DNA of 64,000 nucleotides from Tilletia caries (taxonomy: Eukaryota > Basidiomycota > Exobasidiomycetes > Tilletiales > Tilletiaceae). Under the pieces are notes generated by a model that was not told the origin of the DNA, searched no databases, and saw only the letters and a list, made by a program, of their open reading frames with translations. Below, piece by piece: positions 19,970-31,810 of the stretch. Location of the stretch: NCBI GenBank assembly GCA_032718865.1, contig JALUTQ010000028.1, forward strand, positions 1-64,000. The letters run 5' to 3'. The position numbers and the translations under genes were made by a program. Numbering within the stretch: position 1 is the first letter of the stretch; every line of letters starts with the position of its first letter.

Positions 19970-21574
19970 CAGTGGCGAGCAGAAATGGCCGCATGTTCTT
20001 AAGTAAACCATAAACACCACGAGAAAGACCACTCCAAAATAACAAACCCATAGCCAACTATTGGGGCCGAGGAAAGCAACGTATCAAGGTTCTATGCTGG
20101 CATTTCCAGCTGTTGAATTCGACCGAGGACGTAGAAAAGTAGAAAAGGGTTTGTTTGTTCATTCGGCCATTTTTGCACCAAGACCCACAGCCAGAGAGAA
20201 ACACCAACAAACCTAATACTTTGTGTTGCCGCCTTTGGCCCTAATGACCGCTGCACACCTCCTAGGCATGCTCTCGATCAGCCCCTTGCACGTATCAGTC
20301 GGAAGTCGTTCCCATTCTACCTGAACCCTCTCCCACAGCTCTTGGGCGCCCTTGGGTTGGGTCGAATAGGTGTGAAGGCGTCGCTTGAGGGTGTTCCATA
20401 GGTGTTCGATCGGATTAAGGTCCGGACTGTTTGCAGGCCACTCGAGGGGGGTGATATTGTGGGCCTTGAACCAGGCTTTTGCCAATTTTGCGGTGTGTTT
20501 CGGATCGTTATCCTGCTGCAGGATGATCTTGTCGCGCGCCGGAGAGTCTGGGAGCAGTGACATCGCATCGATAACGGGAACGAGGTTTTTCGTAAGGACC
20601 TCGGTGTATTGCTGAGCGTTCATGCGGCCTTGAACGAGCTCTATTTTGCCCGGGCCAGACCATGTCATGCAGCCCCACACCATGATGTTGCCGCCCCCAA
20701 ACTTGACGGTGGGGGTAATCGTCCGTTCGCTGAGGCCCGACCCGTTCTCGACCCAGACCACCTCTCGCCCATCACTAGAGATGCGGTTGATCTTAGTCTC
20801 GTCCGTCCATATGACGCGTGCCCAGTCTTCCGGGGTCCACTCAACGTGCTTGAGGGCAAAGCGGAGCCGATTTTGTCTGTACCGCCGGGTCATCAAGGGT
20901 CTCTTTTTCTTGACGACAGGATGCATTCCCACAGAGCGCAGCGCCCGCCGTGCCGTCCAGACAGAGACTTTGAGGCCCTTCGCTGCCTGCAGCTCTTTTA
21001 GAGCCTGGCGAGCATTGTTTGCTTTTCCCGTCTTTATCGCACGCTTGAGAGCGGATTTGTCCCAATTGTCGAGTTTTTGGCGGCCTGCCTTTCGGCTTTG
21101 CATGCGGTATATCTTTATGCTGTGATCTCAGGGAGTTCACAGTCGTCTTGCTGACCCCACATTGACGTGCCACGGCCCGGCTCGACTTGCCCTTCCGCAG
21201 CTCAGCCGCAATATGAGCTTTTTTTGCAGGGGTTAAAGATTTCATTGATTGTATTGCCGTTCTGCAGGCGAAAAGCATCTGTCAGTCCCAATAGCCCTCT
21301 TACATGCAGTTTGCGGCACTTACTATATGGTATGGTGAAGCTGGGATGGATGGTGAGGGGGGGAGGTGCAAAAATGGCCACAGGGCTCTCAGGTTAAAGG
21401 GGCTGGCGTCGCGGACGTAGTCCAGCGACCTGTGCGCGCGTTGCAGTTTCTAGAAGCTACTATCTGGTGCTTTGGTCACAAAAAAGTCACAACGTGGTAG
21501 TATAGGGAAAATGAGGTGCAATTGACTGAGATGTGTGTACTGGAAGAACATGCGGCCATTTCTGCTCGCCACTG
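19970..21574 (-). mobile_element. Tc1/mariner element, full length, TA target
   Basis: Terminal inverted repeats of 31 bases match perfectly (19970-20000 and 21544-21574, beginning CAGTGGCGAGCAGAAATGGC). TA dinucleotides flank both ends (19968-19969, 21575-21576). A second inner inverted pair, GGCCATTTTTGCACC (20167-20181) and its complement (21364-21378), may be subterminal transposase sites. The ends are perfect but the transposase is frameshifted. The element stops about 170 bases before the LHS1 start codon. Confidence 0.95.
20213..21245 (-). pseudogene. Tc1-family transposase, single frameshift
   Basis: The N-terminal part starts at ATG 21245 with a helix-turn-helix (SRAVARQCGVSKTTVNSLRS) and a GRPPK hook. 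The frame then breaks at a run of five A/T (21074-21078) and continues as a 296-residue frame to 20213. Catalytic residues are present: Asp in WTDETKIN, Asp in QQDNDPKHTAK and Glu in SPDLNPIEHLW, the DD34E pattern. One extra base in the homopolymer explains the break. If real, the copy is non-autonomous but could be moved in trans because its ends are intact. Confidence 0.88.
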
Positions 21575-21742
21575 TAGGCTGTTCTTTGCGCCCGTTCTCA
21601 GTTCTCACCCCGTCCAGCCGCACGTCCACACCTTCCCTTCCAGCTGATGATGTGGAAGCTCTGCACTTTCCAGAGGGACGACGTTGTCAATTATCGATAC
21701 ATAGCGAGAATGCGAGGATCGACAGCAGCGACAGCAGCAGGA

Positions 21743-24588
21743 ATGACGCGCGGCCGCGGCAGGAGACGTCTGAGCCTGCTCCCGGCCTTCCACGTTCTCG
21801 GCCTGGCCGTCCTCGCCGCGCTGGCGGTCGGGGTCCAGCCGGCACACGGGGTCGGCGTGGTGGGGATCGACTACGGCACGGCCTGGATCAAGGCCTCGCT
21901 GATGAAGCCCGGCCTGCCCTTCGACGTCGTGCTCGCCAAGGACTCCAAGCGCAAGATCCAGGCCGCCGTCGCCTGGAAGGGCGAGGACGACCGCCTGTTC
22001 GGGACCGACGCCGCCAACCTGGCATCCCGCTTCCCCACCGACAGCTTCCAGGCCACCAAGCTCCTCCTCGGCATTCCCTGCGACGGCGCCTCCGAGCAGC
22101 ACGCAGCCTCCTTCATCGACCGCGCCTCCGTACTGCACGGTACCAACGTCGTGCCCGCCCCCAACAACCGCGCGGCCTGTGCGTACCAGCGCGGCAACGC
22201 GAACAACACCGTCTACTCCGTTGAGGAACTCGTCGGCATGCAGCTCGCCAACATCAAGCAGCTCGCAGAGGCCACTGCCGGCGAGCGCATCTCTGCATTC
22301 TCCTCCATGTCTTCCTCCGGCGCGTATGGCCTCTACGGTGGCCTCGACGTAGTCGTCACCGTCCCCGCCTTCTACTCCGCACCAGAGCGGCAGGCCATCT
22401 ACGATGCCGCAGGCCTTGTTGGAATGCGGCCCCGCCTAGTAAGCGATGGAGCAGCAGGTGAGTCAATCCCGTATCAGCTACTATCGCTTCCTTCTTTCTC
22501 CTCCTGCTCATTTCTCCCACCTTTCCTGTGCAAAACACCAACCCAGTCGCGGTCAACTATGCTCTCACGAGGACCTTCCCCGAGCCAGAGCGTCACATCT
22601 TCTACGACTCCGGTGCTGGCTCTACGCGCGCCACCCTTGTCGAATTCTCAACACGCAAGGTCACACCAGACTCCATCACCACCGCCGCTTCCACTCCTAA
22701 GGAGGTCACCTACATTGACGTCCTCTCCGTCGGCTGGAACCGCAACGCCGGTGGTCTTGCTCTTGATCTCATCCTGCGCGACCTTCTCATTCAGAAGTTC
22801 GAGGCCGGACCATCAGCTGCCCGCCTCCAAACTCCCATCCGGCAGAACCAGCGCGCGTTGGCGAGACTCTTGCGCGAGGCAAATCGCGTCAAACACATCT
22901 TGAGCGCCAACCTATTTGCCGCCAGTAACATCGAAGGCTTGGCTGAGGACATTGACTTCCGCACCCGAGTCGAACGCGAAGAGTTCGAAGCCGCCGTTCG
23001 ATCGGCCGCCGATCTGGAATCTGGATTCGTCTCGCCCATCGCAGACGCCATCAAGCAGGCACCAAGGGTGAACGGCTTTGCTGATATTGCCTCCGTTGTG
23101 CTCGTCGGCGGGAATTCACGCGTGCCTTTAGTTCACCAGGCTATCACCTCTCTTGGTGGGGTACCCGAAGCCAAGATCGCCCAGAACGTCAACGCCGACG
23201 AAGCCGCTGTCATGGGCGCGGCCTTCTACGGTGCCAGCTTCAACCCCCAGCTCAAGATGAAGGCCATCAAGGCGCGCGACTACAATCCGTACTCTATCGT
23301 GCTCAAGGAACCCAGCGGCAAGCCACAAGTCGTCTTTCCCGCCGGTCCACTTGAAACCGACGCCGTCCTGCGCCAGTACGACGGCGTTGCGGACGACTTT
23401 GTCATTGAGCTTGGCTACGAACACGAACTCCCCATCTTCGGATCTCAGACCACGCGTTTCAATGTCACCGGTGTCTCATCCGCGCTCAGCTCCATCAAGG
23501 CTGCTGGCGAACTCAAGAGTGTTGACACCCACCTCAACCTCAGCATTGTTGCGCGGCCCATCGGTACTCTGGGCATCGAGGAGGCCGAGCTCCAGGTACA
23601 GCGGAAGCCAGGCACGATTGTCGACTCCATCCGTAGCTTCTTCGGAGGAAGCGTTGTGGCACCTGTCCCCACAGACGCCAACGACACAGAAGCAGCAAAT
23701 ATCACCGAGACACAGGCGGACCGAGATGCCTACCTGAAGGCTGATCGCACTCTCGTCCTGAATGTCGTCCGGCTTCCTCCATCCGGCTCCGTGCGCGACG
23801 GCAAGATGGCACCCGATGAGTACCGAGCAAGCAAGGATCGTCTGTACACCCTGGACCGAGCTGCCGAACGTCGGGCGGAACGCGAAGAGGCGCGCAACCA
23901 ACTGGAGTCGTACCTGTACCGCGTCCGTGACCTTCTGGACGATGACAAGTCGTTCGAAGCCGCGAGCAAGCCGGCGGAGCGCGAAGCGATTCAGACGAAG
24001 CTCTCCGAGTTGCAGTCGTGGGTTTCCGGCGACGGCGACGGTGCGGACACGGCTCACTTGCGATTGAAGCGTGCTTCCCTCGAGACCCTTGTCAAGCCCG
24101 TCGAGAAGCGGCTTACCCAGGCATCGGCCCGAAAGGGCGCTTTCACCAAGTTTGGGAAGGTTCAGAAGGACGCTGAGACTTTCCTCGCTGACGCACGGGC
24201 CAACCTCACCATCGCCATGTCCAAAAACGAGGGCAGCAAGTACTCGGCCTCCGAGCTCGACTCCTTGGAGCGGACCCTGTCGAAGGACACAAAGTGGTTC
24301 CAGGAGGGAGCGGAGGCGCAGAAGAAGCGGGGTCCTGACGACGATGCGGCCATCAACGTTGAGGAGGTTGAGAAGCGCGCCAAGAAGATCAACGACACTA
24401 TTGTCAAGCTGCGACGACGGAAGATTCCCAAGACTCGTCCGAAGTCGGGCGCCAAGACCAGCAGCAGCAGCAGCAGTGCTCCGCCCAAGCCGTCCTCGTC
24501 CGAGTCTCAAGGGAAGAAGAAGGCAGAGGAGCAAGACGAGAAGACTTCAGAGTCAGGACACTCGGGAGGTGTGCACGACGAGCTATGA
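21743..24588 (+). CDS. LHS1: ER Hsp70-family chaperone Lhs1/GRP170 (HYOU1-like)
   Basis: Exons 21743-22457 and 22547-24588 (89-base intron, GTGAGT...CCCAG, phase 1); 918 aa. I chose the ATG giving a clean signal peptide (MTRGRGRRRLSLLPAFHVLG, then a hydrophobic core and cleavage near PAHG). An in-frame ATG at 21710 is an alternative. The ATPase domain opens with VVGIDYGTAWIKASLMKPG and includes VVVTVPAFYS, FYDSGAGSTRATLVEF and VVLVGGNSRVPLVHQ. A long charged C-terminal domain ends in HDEL, the ER retention signal. The family acts in the ER lumen as nucleotide exchange factor for Kar2/BiP and as a holdase. Its promoter region borders the Tc1 insertion. Confidence 0.93.
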
Positions 24589-24960
24589 GTCAATTCAACA
24601 CAGCCAGACTTTGGCATGCCAATTGTCACATCAACGGGACCAATGAACTCTCTCTTTCCGCAACGTCTCGTTCGCTCAACGCTCAAACCTGCGCAATGCA
24701 AAACAAATGAATAGTAGATATTGTATTTGCAATGACTGAAGTGCCCGCCCAATGGTGAGGTAGAGGAAACAAAAGGGCGTCTGGTCCGCCGGCGCTGACG
24801 GCATTCGATTCTTGAAGCAACGTGAGGCGTGAGGCAGGCGTGAAAGCTCGGCAGTTATGTGCGGGAAAGGTATGTATGTGGCGCATAGACGACGAACATC
24901 CGGTCCTTTGATATGTCTGCAAGAGAGGGTGTGTGTGTGCTTCCGGCGGGGGAGTCTCGT
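24589..24960. other. Convergent intergenic region
   Basis: Shared 3' flank of LHS1 and the GMC oxidoreductase, which converge here. No gene or strong structure was seen. Confidence 0.4.
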
Positions 24961-27580
24961 TCACATAAAGAGGGCGCGGCCACGGATGATGTCCGCGGCG
25001 AACTCAGCGACACCATAAATAGTGGCTTGGACTGTGATAGGAGTAAAGCGAGTGTGTGTGTGTGTGTGTGCGGTAAGCCAAACTTGTCCTCGGTCGCTCT
25101 CCGCTCTGAGTATCCTGAGGCCATAAAACTCACTGTGTGCAGATACGTGTAGGGGGATGATACTGGCGTCTGCGACACGTACGTTGCTGGTGCCGTAGAC
25201 GACAAGCTTGTTGTTGACCACCCCACCCTGGTTGCGCGGCAGCATGGAACATGTCCCCAGACCGTGGTACTCGGTCGAGGCCGAGTCCCGAACGAATTGG
25301 GCCATGTCGGATTGAGCGCCGGGGACGACTTCCTTGGCGATGTAGCTCGCGTACTCGGTGGTGTTTGCGATCTTGCGGAGGTATTCGGTACCAGCGACGG
25401 AGATGTTGATGTCTGGTGGTGTGTGTAGCAAGCATTAAGGGAGAAGGTTTGTGTCAGCCAACATCATCCACCTGCCATCTACTAGGTCTCGGATGATAAG
25501 TTTTGACAGGTCTACGTACCGTATTCGTTCTCGAAGTATCGGGGAACAATGACGGGTGCGCTCAAGGGGCTGCTCGTGTTGACGTGAATGTTGCCACGAG
25601 CGAAGGCATGCTGCTGTGCGGCCAGGAAGGTCACGTAGTTCTTTCCTGCCTCAGGTGCGCCAGTCTGCAAAAGTTGGAAAACGCATCTTGTTAAGTCACT
25701 TGCGCTGAAAATGGGGCTTCGGCCTGACAAGCCTCGCCACAATCATGCGACGGAAACAGGAGAAAGAGAAACTCACTGATGCAAAGTATCCATCAATCCC
25801 GATGAGCTCCATCTGGCTGATCGCGTCCGGGTACTTCTGGAGGAACTCGACCTGCTTCTTGAGTGTGGCATTGTATGGTGTTTTGGATCCATCGACGTAC
25901 GAGGCAGCGGCGCTGGTCATCGATTTGGCCTTGTCAGAACCGACGAGGGTCTCGAGCGAGATGTATGCAATGGCAGGAACGGTCTCCGTGTAGATCGACG
26001 GGTTCGAGTCCGAATTTTGCTTGTAGAGCTCCTTCTGCTGGGCGGCGAACTGGGGATCGTTGCGGAGGCTGTCGAGGGTGACGTGGCCGTCCTTGAGCTC
26101 GAAGGCTGCGCAGGTGTAGGTGTCTTTGTGTGAAAATCCGCAAGAAGGGTGTCAAAGAAAGTGCTGACGCCATCTAAGCCAAATAGACAGTAGTAATAAC
26201 TCACGGTCCTGGAGGTTCTCGCCGACACCGGGCAGGTCAACGACAGTCTTGATGCCAGCGGCCTTGAGGATGCTGGGGTTTCCGATACCGGACAGCTCCA
26301 AAATTTGGGGCGAGTTCACCACACCACCAGAGACGATGACCTCCTTCTTGACGGGAAGCGAGCGCGTCTTGTCGCCAGTCTGGAAAGAGACCGAGCTAGC
26401 CTTGACGTTGCCGAACAAGTCCTTTGAGCTTTCAAAGTTGATCTTGGTGACGGTGGAGTTGAGGTAGACCTTCAGGTTGGGGCGCGCCGAGTTAGGGAGG
26501 TAGTACGCCACCGCACTGTACGATCGCGTCGAGTTTGTGGGATTGATGTCGGCGGGCTGGAGGGACGCGCCGACGTTGTCTCCGGCCAGAGGTTGGTTGT
26601 TGTAAGTCAGACCGAGAGACTGGAGCGCGGGGATCCAGTTCTGGACCTGCTCAGAGACGTATTTGGGGTAGGAAACCTTGATTGGGCCCGAGGATCCGTA
26701 ATCAGATGAGACGGGATGGAGGTGGAGCTTGTCCTGTTGGGCCTGGGTAGGGGCGGAGAACTCCTCGGACTTGCGCATGTACTTGTACATGTTGCTCCAG
26801 TTCCATCCCTTGTTCCCGAGCTCTTCCCATGCATTGTACTCTTGCTTTGCGGCACGGTCCCACTGCAGCACGAGGAAAGGAGGACGGGGTCAGCCTGATG
26901 TCTAGACGAGCGGTTGAAGCAAGACAAGGACGGGAGCAGAGACTCACGACGAGGAAGTTGAGAGCACTGCTACCACCGAGCACTTTGCCGCGGGGCCAGT
27001 ACTTGGCTGGAGTGTTAGGACCAGGTTGGGTGAAGAACTTGTAATCGTACTGAGAAGACATCGTAGGGAAACAAGATGAGCTTCCGAGATAGATTGAAAG
27101 AACAGCAGATGGAATCTATGTACTCACGCTCGTCATGAGATCTGCGCCGAAGAGACCGGGGGTGTCGATGATGTCCACATTGAAACCACTGTCGCCTGCC
27201 TCGATGACAGCCACCGAGCAGAAGGGGTCTTCACTGAGCCGGGCAGCTACTGCCAAACCGGCCGTTCCTCCTCCAATGACAATGTAGTCTGCGCGTGAGG
27301 AAGTGACATTCCATTCGGAAAGGACAGAAGTCAGCAAGACCTTCATCAAATGGAAAATGATAAAACCCCCAGACGAGTCGAGGTACATACCATACGATTC
27401 TGAACTTTTGCCCCAGCTGATGTTCAAGCTCAGGCTAGGGATGATGCGCTCGGCAAGTTCTGCGCGAGGGGAGCCGAGCTGAGCATTCCATGGTACCGGA
27501 GTTGCTCCTGTGAAGTTGATATGGGCGGCGGCGAAGGCGATGGTCGACGCTACGGTCGCAACGTGCAAGGCCTTGAACAT
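24961..27580 (-). CDS. Secreted GMC oxidoreductase, eight exons (650 aa)
   Basis: Exons (minus, high to low): 27580-27391, 27288-27128, 27049-26948, 26862-26205, 26123-25777, 25664-25520, 25412-25134, 25031-24961. Lengths sum to 651 codons. Signal peptide ([20 protein letters not shown]), FAD Rossmann motif [22 protein letters not shown] signature 1 [16 protein letters not shown], signature 2 [17 protein letters not shown], and the C-terminal active-site segment [11 protein letters not shown] with [17 protein letters not shown]. This family oxidises alcohols or sugars with FAD (aryl-alcohol oxidase, glucose oxidase and choline dehydrogenase relatives); the substrate cannot be told. The last intron contains a (GT)n microsatellite near 25053-25072. 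Confidence 0.9.
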
Positions 27581-27673
27581 CTTTCGTCGGCTGTTAGGAT
27601 CTGTGAGGGGGATAGTCGAAATAGAGGGTGAGCGGGAAAGGAGGGGGCAGACCGGGAGAGGGAGAGGTAAGAG

Positions 27674-27681
27674 ATATATAA
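27674..27681 (-). promoter_or_regulatory. TATA box of the GMC gene
   Basis: TATATA on the minus strand about 95 bases upstream of the GMC start codon, in a pyrimidine-rich leader. Confidence 0.55.
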
Positions 27682-28375
27682 GGGCCAGGCTCGAGAGAAG
27701 GACAGCGGGGCGGAGCGCGGGGTCGTTGGATGAGGAAGAACCTCAGCTCCAAGCGGTTCCTCTTTATACCGCGACTCTGGGAAACGGTCCACGCTCAAAA
27801 GTGACCCGAGGCGGGGCGTTGTGTGCACAATGGAGGCGTAAATGAGGCTCTAGTGTGACTTCGCGTGCGCATGTTATTGATGCTTATCATTTTGCTGAAC
27901 TTGGGAGTTGCGGAGTTGTTGGTTCCCGCCTGCGCCCTGCCTGTTCGCTGTGGCGGTCGTTGCGGCCCATCGCTCTCATCGTGAAGCTTGAGGCAAGTTT
28001 TCAAGCAAACGCCGTTGAAGCTAAAGAAGATCGGAAGGACGAAGCAGAAGCAAGAAGCAGGAAGGTGCGTGCAAGACGGAAGATAGAAAGCCGCGAATTT
28101 TTAATAATTCGAGCTGTCTATACAGACCTGCACTAGTGGTACGCGGCGCCCGGTGGGCGCCTCTCAGACTGGGAAGAACGGTGAAAGAGATTCTATTCAA
28201 ACAAAATATATGGCGTTTCGTGGGTGACCGTCATTTCGTGGCCGTGGGTTTCGTTGGTGGTCAAGGTGGATTGATGTTGGTGGTTATGAAGAAGTACAAA
28301 CGGAAGACAAGAAGGGGGGACAAAAGGCGGGGTGGTGGTAACGTGGAAGCCGAAGTAGTGACATCGCTGTGGGTG
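27682..28375. other. Intergenic between GMC gene and transposon island
   Basis: No gene recognised. Moderately purine-rich to the edge of the MITE target duplication (TACAGGAT, 28376-28383). Confidence 0.4.
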
Positions 28376-28857
28376 TACAGGATGGACGCCCTTAGGGCCT
28401 GTTCAGTAGCAAGCCCGGACTAATTGAATGTGGGCACGGGTTCAAACGACTGCGGGCACATTTGAGCCTGCGTTCAGTCACCGATGGGTGCTCACTTTTC
28501 CAGAGCCCGGGCTTGGAAAATTTGAGCCCGCCCATACACAACCCAAGCCTGCGAAATTTCGAGTGCTCGCGCCCGCCAGCGTGGGCAAGAGCCTTTTTCT
28601 CTTTTTCTAATTATATAATTTACCAAGTTAACGCGTCGCGTCCCAGCGCGCCTCGACACGCGTCCTTTCCACGTTACCTGTTTGATCACACGTTTTCTGC
28701 GTGGGAAAATTGTTTCTGCGTTGAGACGGGGGGTGCAGGCGGTTCCAGCGTCGCTCTCTTCTGTCCCATGACCTTCTTCTTTGTCTTTACAAGTCACACC
28801 GTCGATTTTTCTTCTCAGTTTTTCATTTCCCATTCTCACCGTACTTCACAAGAAAGA

Positions 28858-30258
28858 ATGGTGAGCCCTCTCCCTTCCTCCTCTTCCTCTGACCCTCCTC
28901 CGCCGCCGGGCCCCGGTGAGCCTGGTGGAGCTCCGGTTCCTTCTTCCGGCGCTTCCAAAGGCAAAGAGGGTAAGAAAGAAGACAAGGACGCCAAAGAACC
29001 CAAGGTGGTCTGGCTCAAGGACGAGGAGGAGAAGCTCATGGACGTGCTGGAGGAGGTCAGAGCTGCAGGAGCAGCACCTGAGAATGGATTTAAGGTAGGG
29101 CTGACACAGTAACATCTTGCCGTGGACTGTCATATATAGACGTTTGCTCGATGGTCCTTAGCTTGGTTCAGATCACTGATCAAAAATAACATTGCCTTGG
29201 CTTCTTCCCTGTCCCACTGCGCACGCGCAGGTCAAAACCTATCGCGAGATCGAGTCTGCGATCTCCGGCATGGCGCCCTCCGGCACCAAGGCGAAGGACC
29301 ACAAGATGGTCGAGAACCACTGGAAACATGTGAGCAGGCAGCAGCAGACTGAGACTCGACAGGCAGAGAGCCACTGCCGCCTGCATTCACCATGTGCTGA
29401 CGCTCCTCTTCTGCAATTGATTCATTCAGATGAAAAACATGCTGGCGCGAGGTGCGCGACATAGTGGCACAGTCTGGCTTTGGGTGGAACGAGGAGGAAG
29501 AGTGCGTGGAAGCGGAAGCTTCTGTGTGGGATTCATATGCAGACGTGAGTATTGATTAGAGTGAATGCTTCTGGGAGCATCTGTTTTTCCTGTCTAGTAC
29601 CATGTTTCAATATCTGATACGAGGTGGCATTGTTTATCCTATTGCAGAAGAACCCAAAGGCGCGCAAGTGGCGCAAGAAGTCGTTGTGGTACTACACCCG
29701 CGTCAGCGACCTCTGCTCCGAGGCCTCCGCCAGCGGCGAGTTTGCCCTGGACCCGTCCCTGAGCACAGGCGCGCCGCTGGAGGAGGCCGAAGGAGAAGAG
29801 GTCGACGACGAGATCGAGGAAGAGGAGGTTAGTTGTGGATCAGTGTCGTGTTGTTGGTTTGAATATATGTGTGTGCATTGCTCAACGACTCTTCATCTCG
29901 TTTGAAGGACAAAAAAGGGAAGAAGCGCGCCTCAACTTCTGGTCCCAAAACTCGACCTACGAAGCGTCGCAATGGGAGCGATCAGTTCGATCGAATGATC
30001 GATGTTCTTTCGACTATGGCCGGCTCTGATGCTGGACCCTCTCATGAAGAGGATCCAGTCGCTGCGGCCACTCAGACTCTTCTTGATCTAGACAGCGACG
30101 ATCTCGAGCCCGACCAGGTCGCCAGCCTCATTGGCTACTTTGCTTCCAACATTGGTGCTGCTCGGGCGTACGTGACTCTTGCTGCCAGCCAGAAGCCGGG
30201 TGCAGAAGCGGTTCGTGCTGCATACTTGCTGCAGCTACTTGCCTCTCTTGAATACTGA
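28858..30258 (+). pseudogene. Harbinger Myb/SANT-like protein, frameshifted
   Basis: Exons 28858-29094, 29231-29329, 29430-29544, 29648-29827, 29908-30258. A Myb/SANT-like segment starts VWLKDEEEKLMDVLEEVRA and continues through VENHWKH to AQSGFGWNEEEEC and WRKKSLWYYTRVSDLC; a Leu-rich C-terminus follows. In exon 3 the frame from ATGAAAAAC does not lead into the SGFGWNEEEE segment unless one A of the A5 run (29433-29437) is removed. An alternative acceptor (GCGAG at 29451) would also restore frame. In PIF/Harbinger elements this partner helps bring the transposase to DNA and the nucleus. Confidence 0.75.
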
Positions 30259-30396
30259 GAGTCCAAAATGTCCTATCATGCCTTCCTCTTTCTATCAAAT
30301 TTCAACTTCTCATTCTCAGTTCTCATCACAATCACTATTTGACATTTGACTGAACGAGAGGAAAGATGGGTATGAGATTGTGAACGTGTAGACGGG

Positions 30397-31810
30397 CTAG
30401 ATTCCTAGAGCAGCCCTCCTGACGCGGTACTCCTTCCAGAGACTGTTGGCCGCTTTCTCCCTCCTCTCCTCCCCTCTCTTCTTCTCCGCCCGCGTTGTGC
30501 TCGAGGTGACGCTGAGGTCGCCTTCAGCGCCGATGGTGCTGTCCTTGTCCCGCTCGAGCAGCCAGGCGGCGAGGTCGTCGGGGTGGAGTGTGTCGGAAGG
30601 GTCGTTGATCACGACAAAGTTGTGAACGACGGCGAGGGCAGGGAAGACCTTGGCCTGCGTAGCGAGGTCGTAGTCGCAGCCGGAGACGAGTATCTTAAAC
30701 CGCTCCTGCACCACGCCAAAGATTCGCTCTACCACGCTCCGCAACGACGCATGCTTCTTATTATATAACTCATGTGCATTGCGAGGTCTGGAAAAGGTGT
30801 GATAGAAGCAGTCGTTAGAATTGTACGATCATGAGACTCGTTCTGGTGAGGGTGCAAAGTACTCACAGTTCCGTGCCCGCGCCCCACTCCTTGAGGTGGT
30901 ATCGGGTTCCCCGGAAAGGGACCAGAAGAGAGTCGCAGGAAGGGAAGTCGGCATCGCCCAGCCAGACTCGACCCTCTGGAACCCGCCAACTCAGCTGCCG
31001 AGCTCGATGATAGATCATCGAGTCGGCCGCGCTACCCTCCCAGCCCGTGTACACATACTGAAAGAGCATGTCGAATGAACAGGCAGCCAATACATTGAAA
31101 GATAGAGTCCCTTTGCGATTTCGGAAGCGTTGTCGTAGGAGCCGCAGGGGGGCGAGCGGGAAGGTGTGTGCCATCCACGGCGCCAACGACAGCGGAGAAG
31201 GCGCGGACGCTGGGGTCCCTTCGAATTCGATCTGGCACAGGTGAATCGGACGTTGGCATCCTGATAAATTTTTGATACATTTCGGGGCGCAGAAAGGCTT
31301 GAATCGTGCGCTTGAACGAGCTGATTGAGTAAATGGAGAGCAAAGGAAAATCAATAACGTTCTCATCTTGCTCGTACCAGTAATGAAGGTTGAGGCACGA
31401 GCGACTTACGACGTAATCGTTCCAGTAGAGTGTCCGAACGTCACGGCGGTCAGCCTGCTCGTGGCCGCCCATCGCGCAGTGTAAAGAAAAATTGCCAAAT
31501 GTTCACGAGGCGCAATGTTCCGCGTGGGGCCATATCCAGCGTGGGCCTGCAGCTCTGAAAGCAGCTTCCTGAAGGTCGCAGGACGGAGTCCAAGAGCCTC
31601 CTTGAACGCAGCGCTGCTCCCCTCGAAAAGACGCGTGACAAAACCGTCGCCGTCGGCGGTGTATTTGGCCGATTTGAAAATGTATTGCTTCGCGTATAGC
31701 GCAGCCGCAATGGCGACAGCGGCGAGGGTAGCGTGGCGGCGACGACGACGGGACGCAGGAGACGCAGGCGAGCGAAACGCAGCGTTGTTATTTTTATTAA
31801 TCATCTGCAT
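30397..31810 (-). pseudogene. Harbinger DDE transposase 1, frameshifted
   Basis: Exon 1 (31810-31410) gives an N-terminal region ending FGHSTGTIT. Exon 2 begins near 31320 with SSFKRTIQAFLRPEMYQKF. The first catalytic Asp is in VVGAVDGTHLPARPP. The frame then shifts by one at a C-rich stretch (about 31150), after which FRNRKGTLSFNVLAAC, the second Asp region (VWLGDADFP) and the last exon with Glu (SVVERIFGVVQERFKIL) follow. The matching segments of element 2 are in one frame, which supports a real break. The element-2 protein is a close architectural guide but the sequences differ strongly. Confidence 0.85.

Noticed and set aside
25053..25072. (GT)n run as a Z-DNA or regulatory element
   Set aside because: It lies in an intron of the GMC gene and is an ordinary microsatellite.
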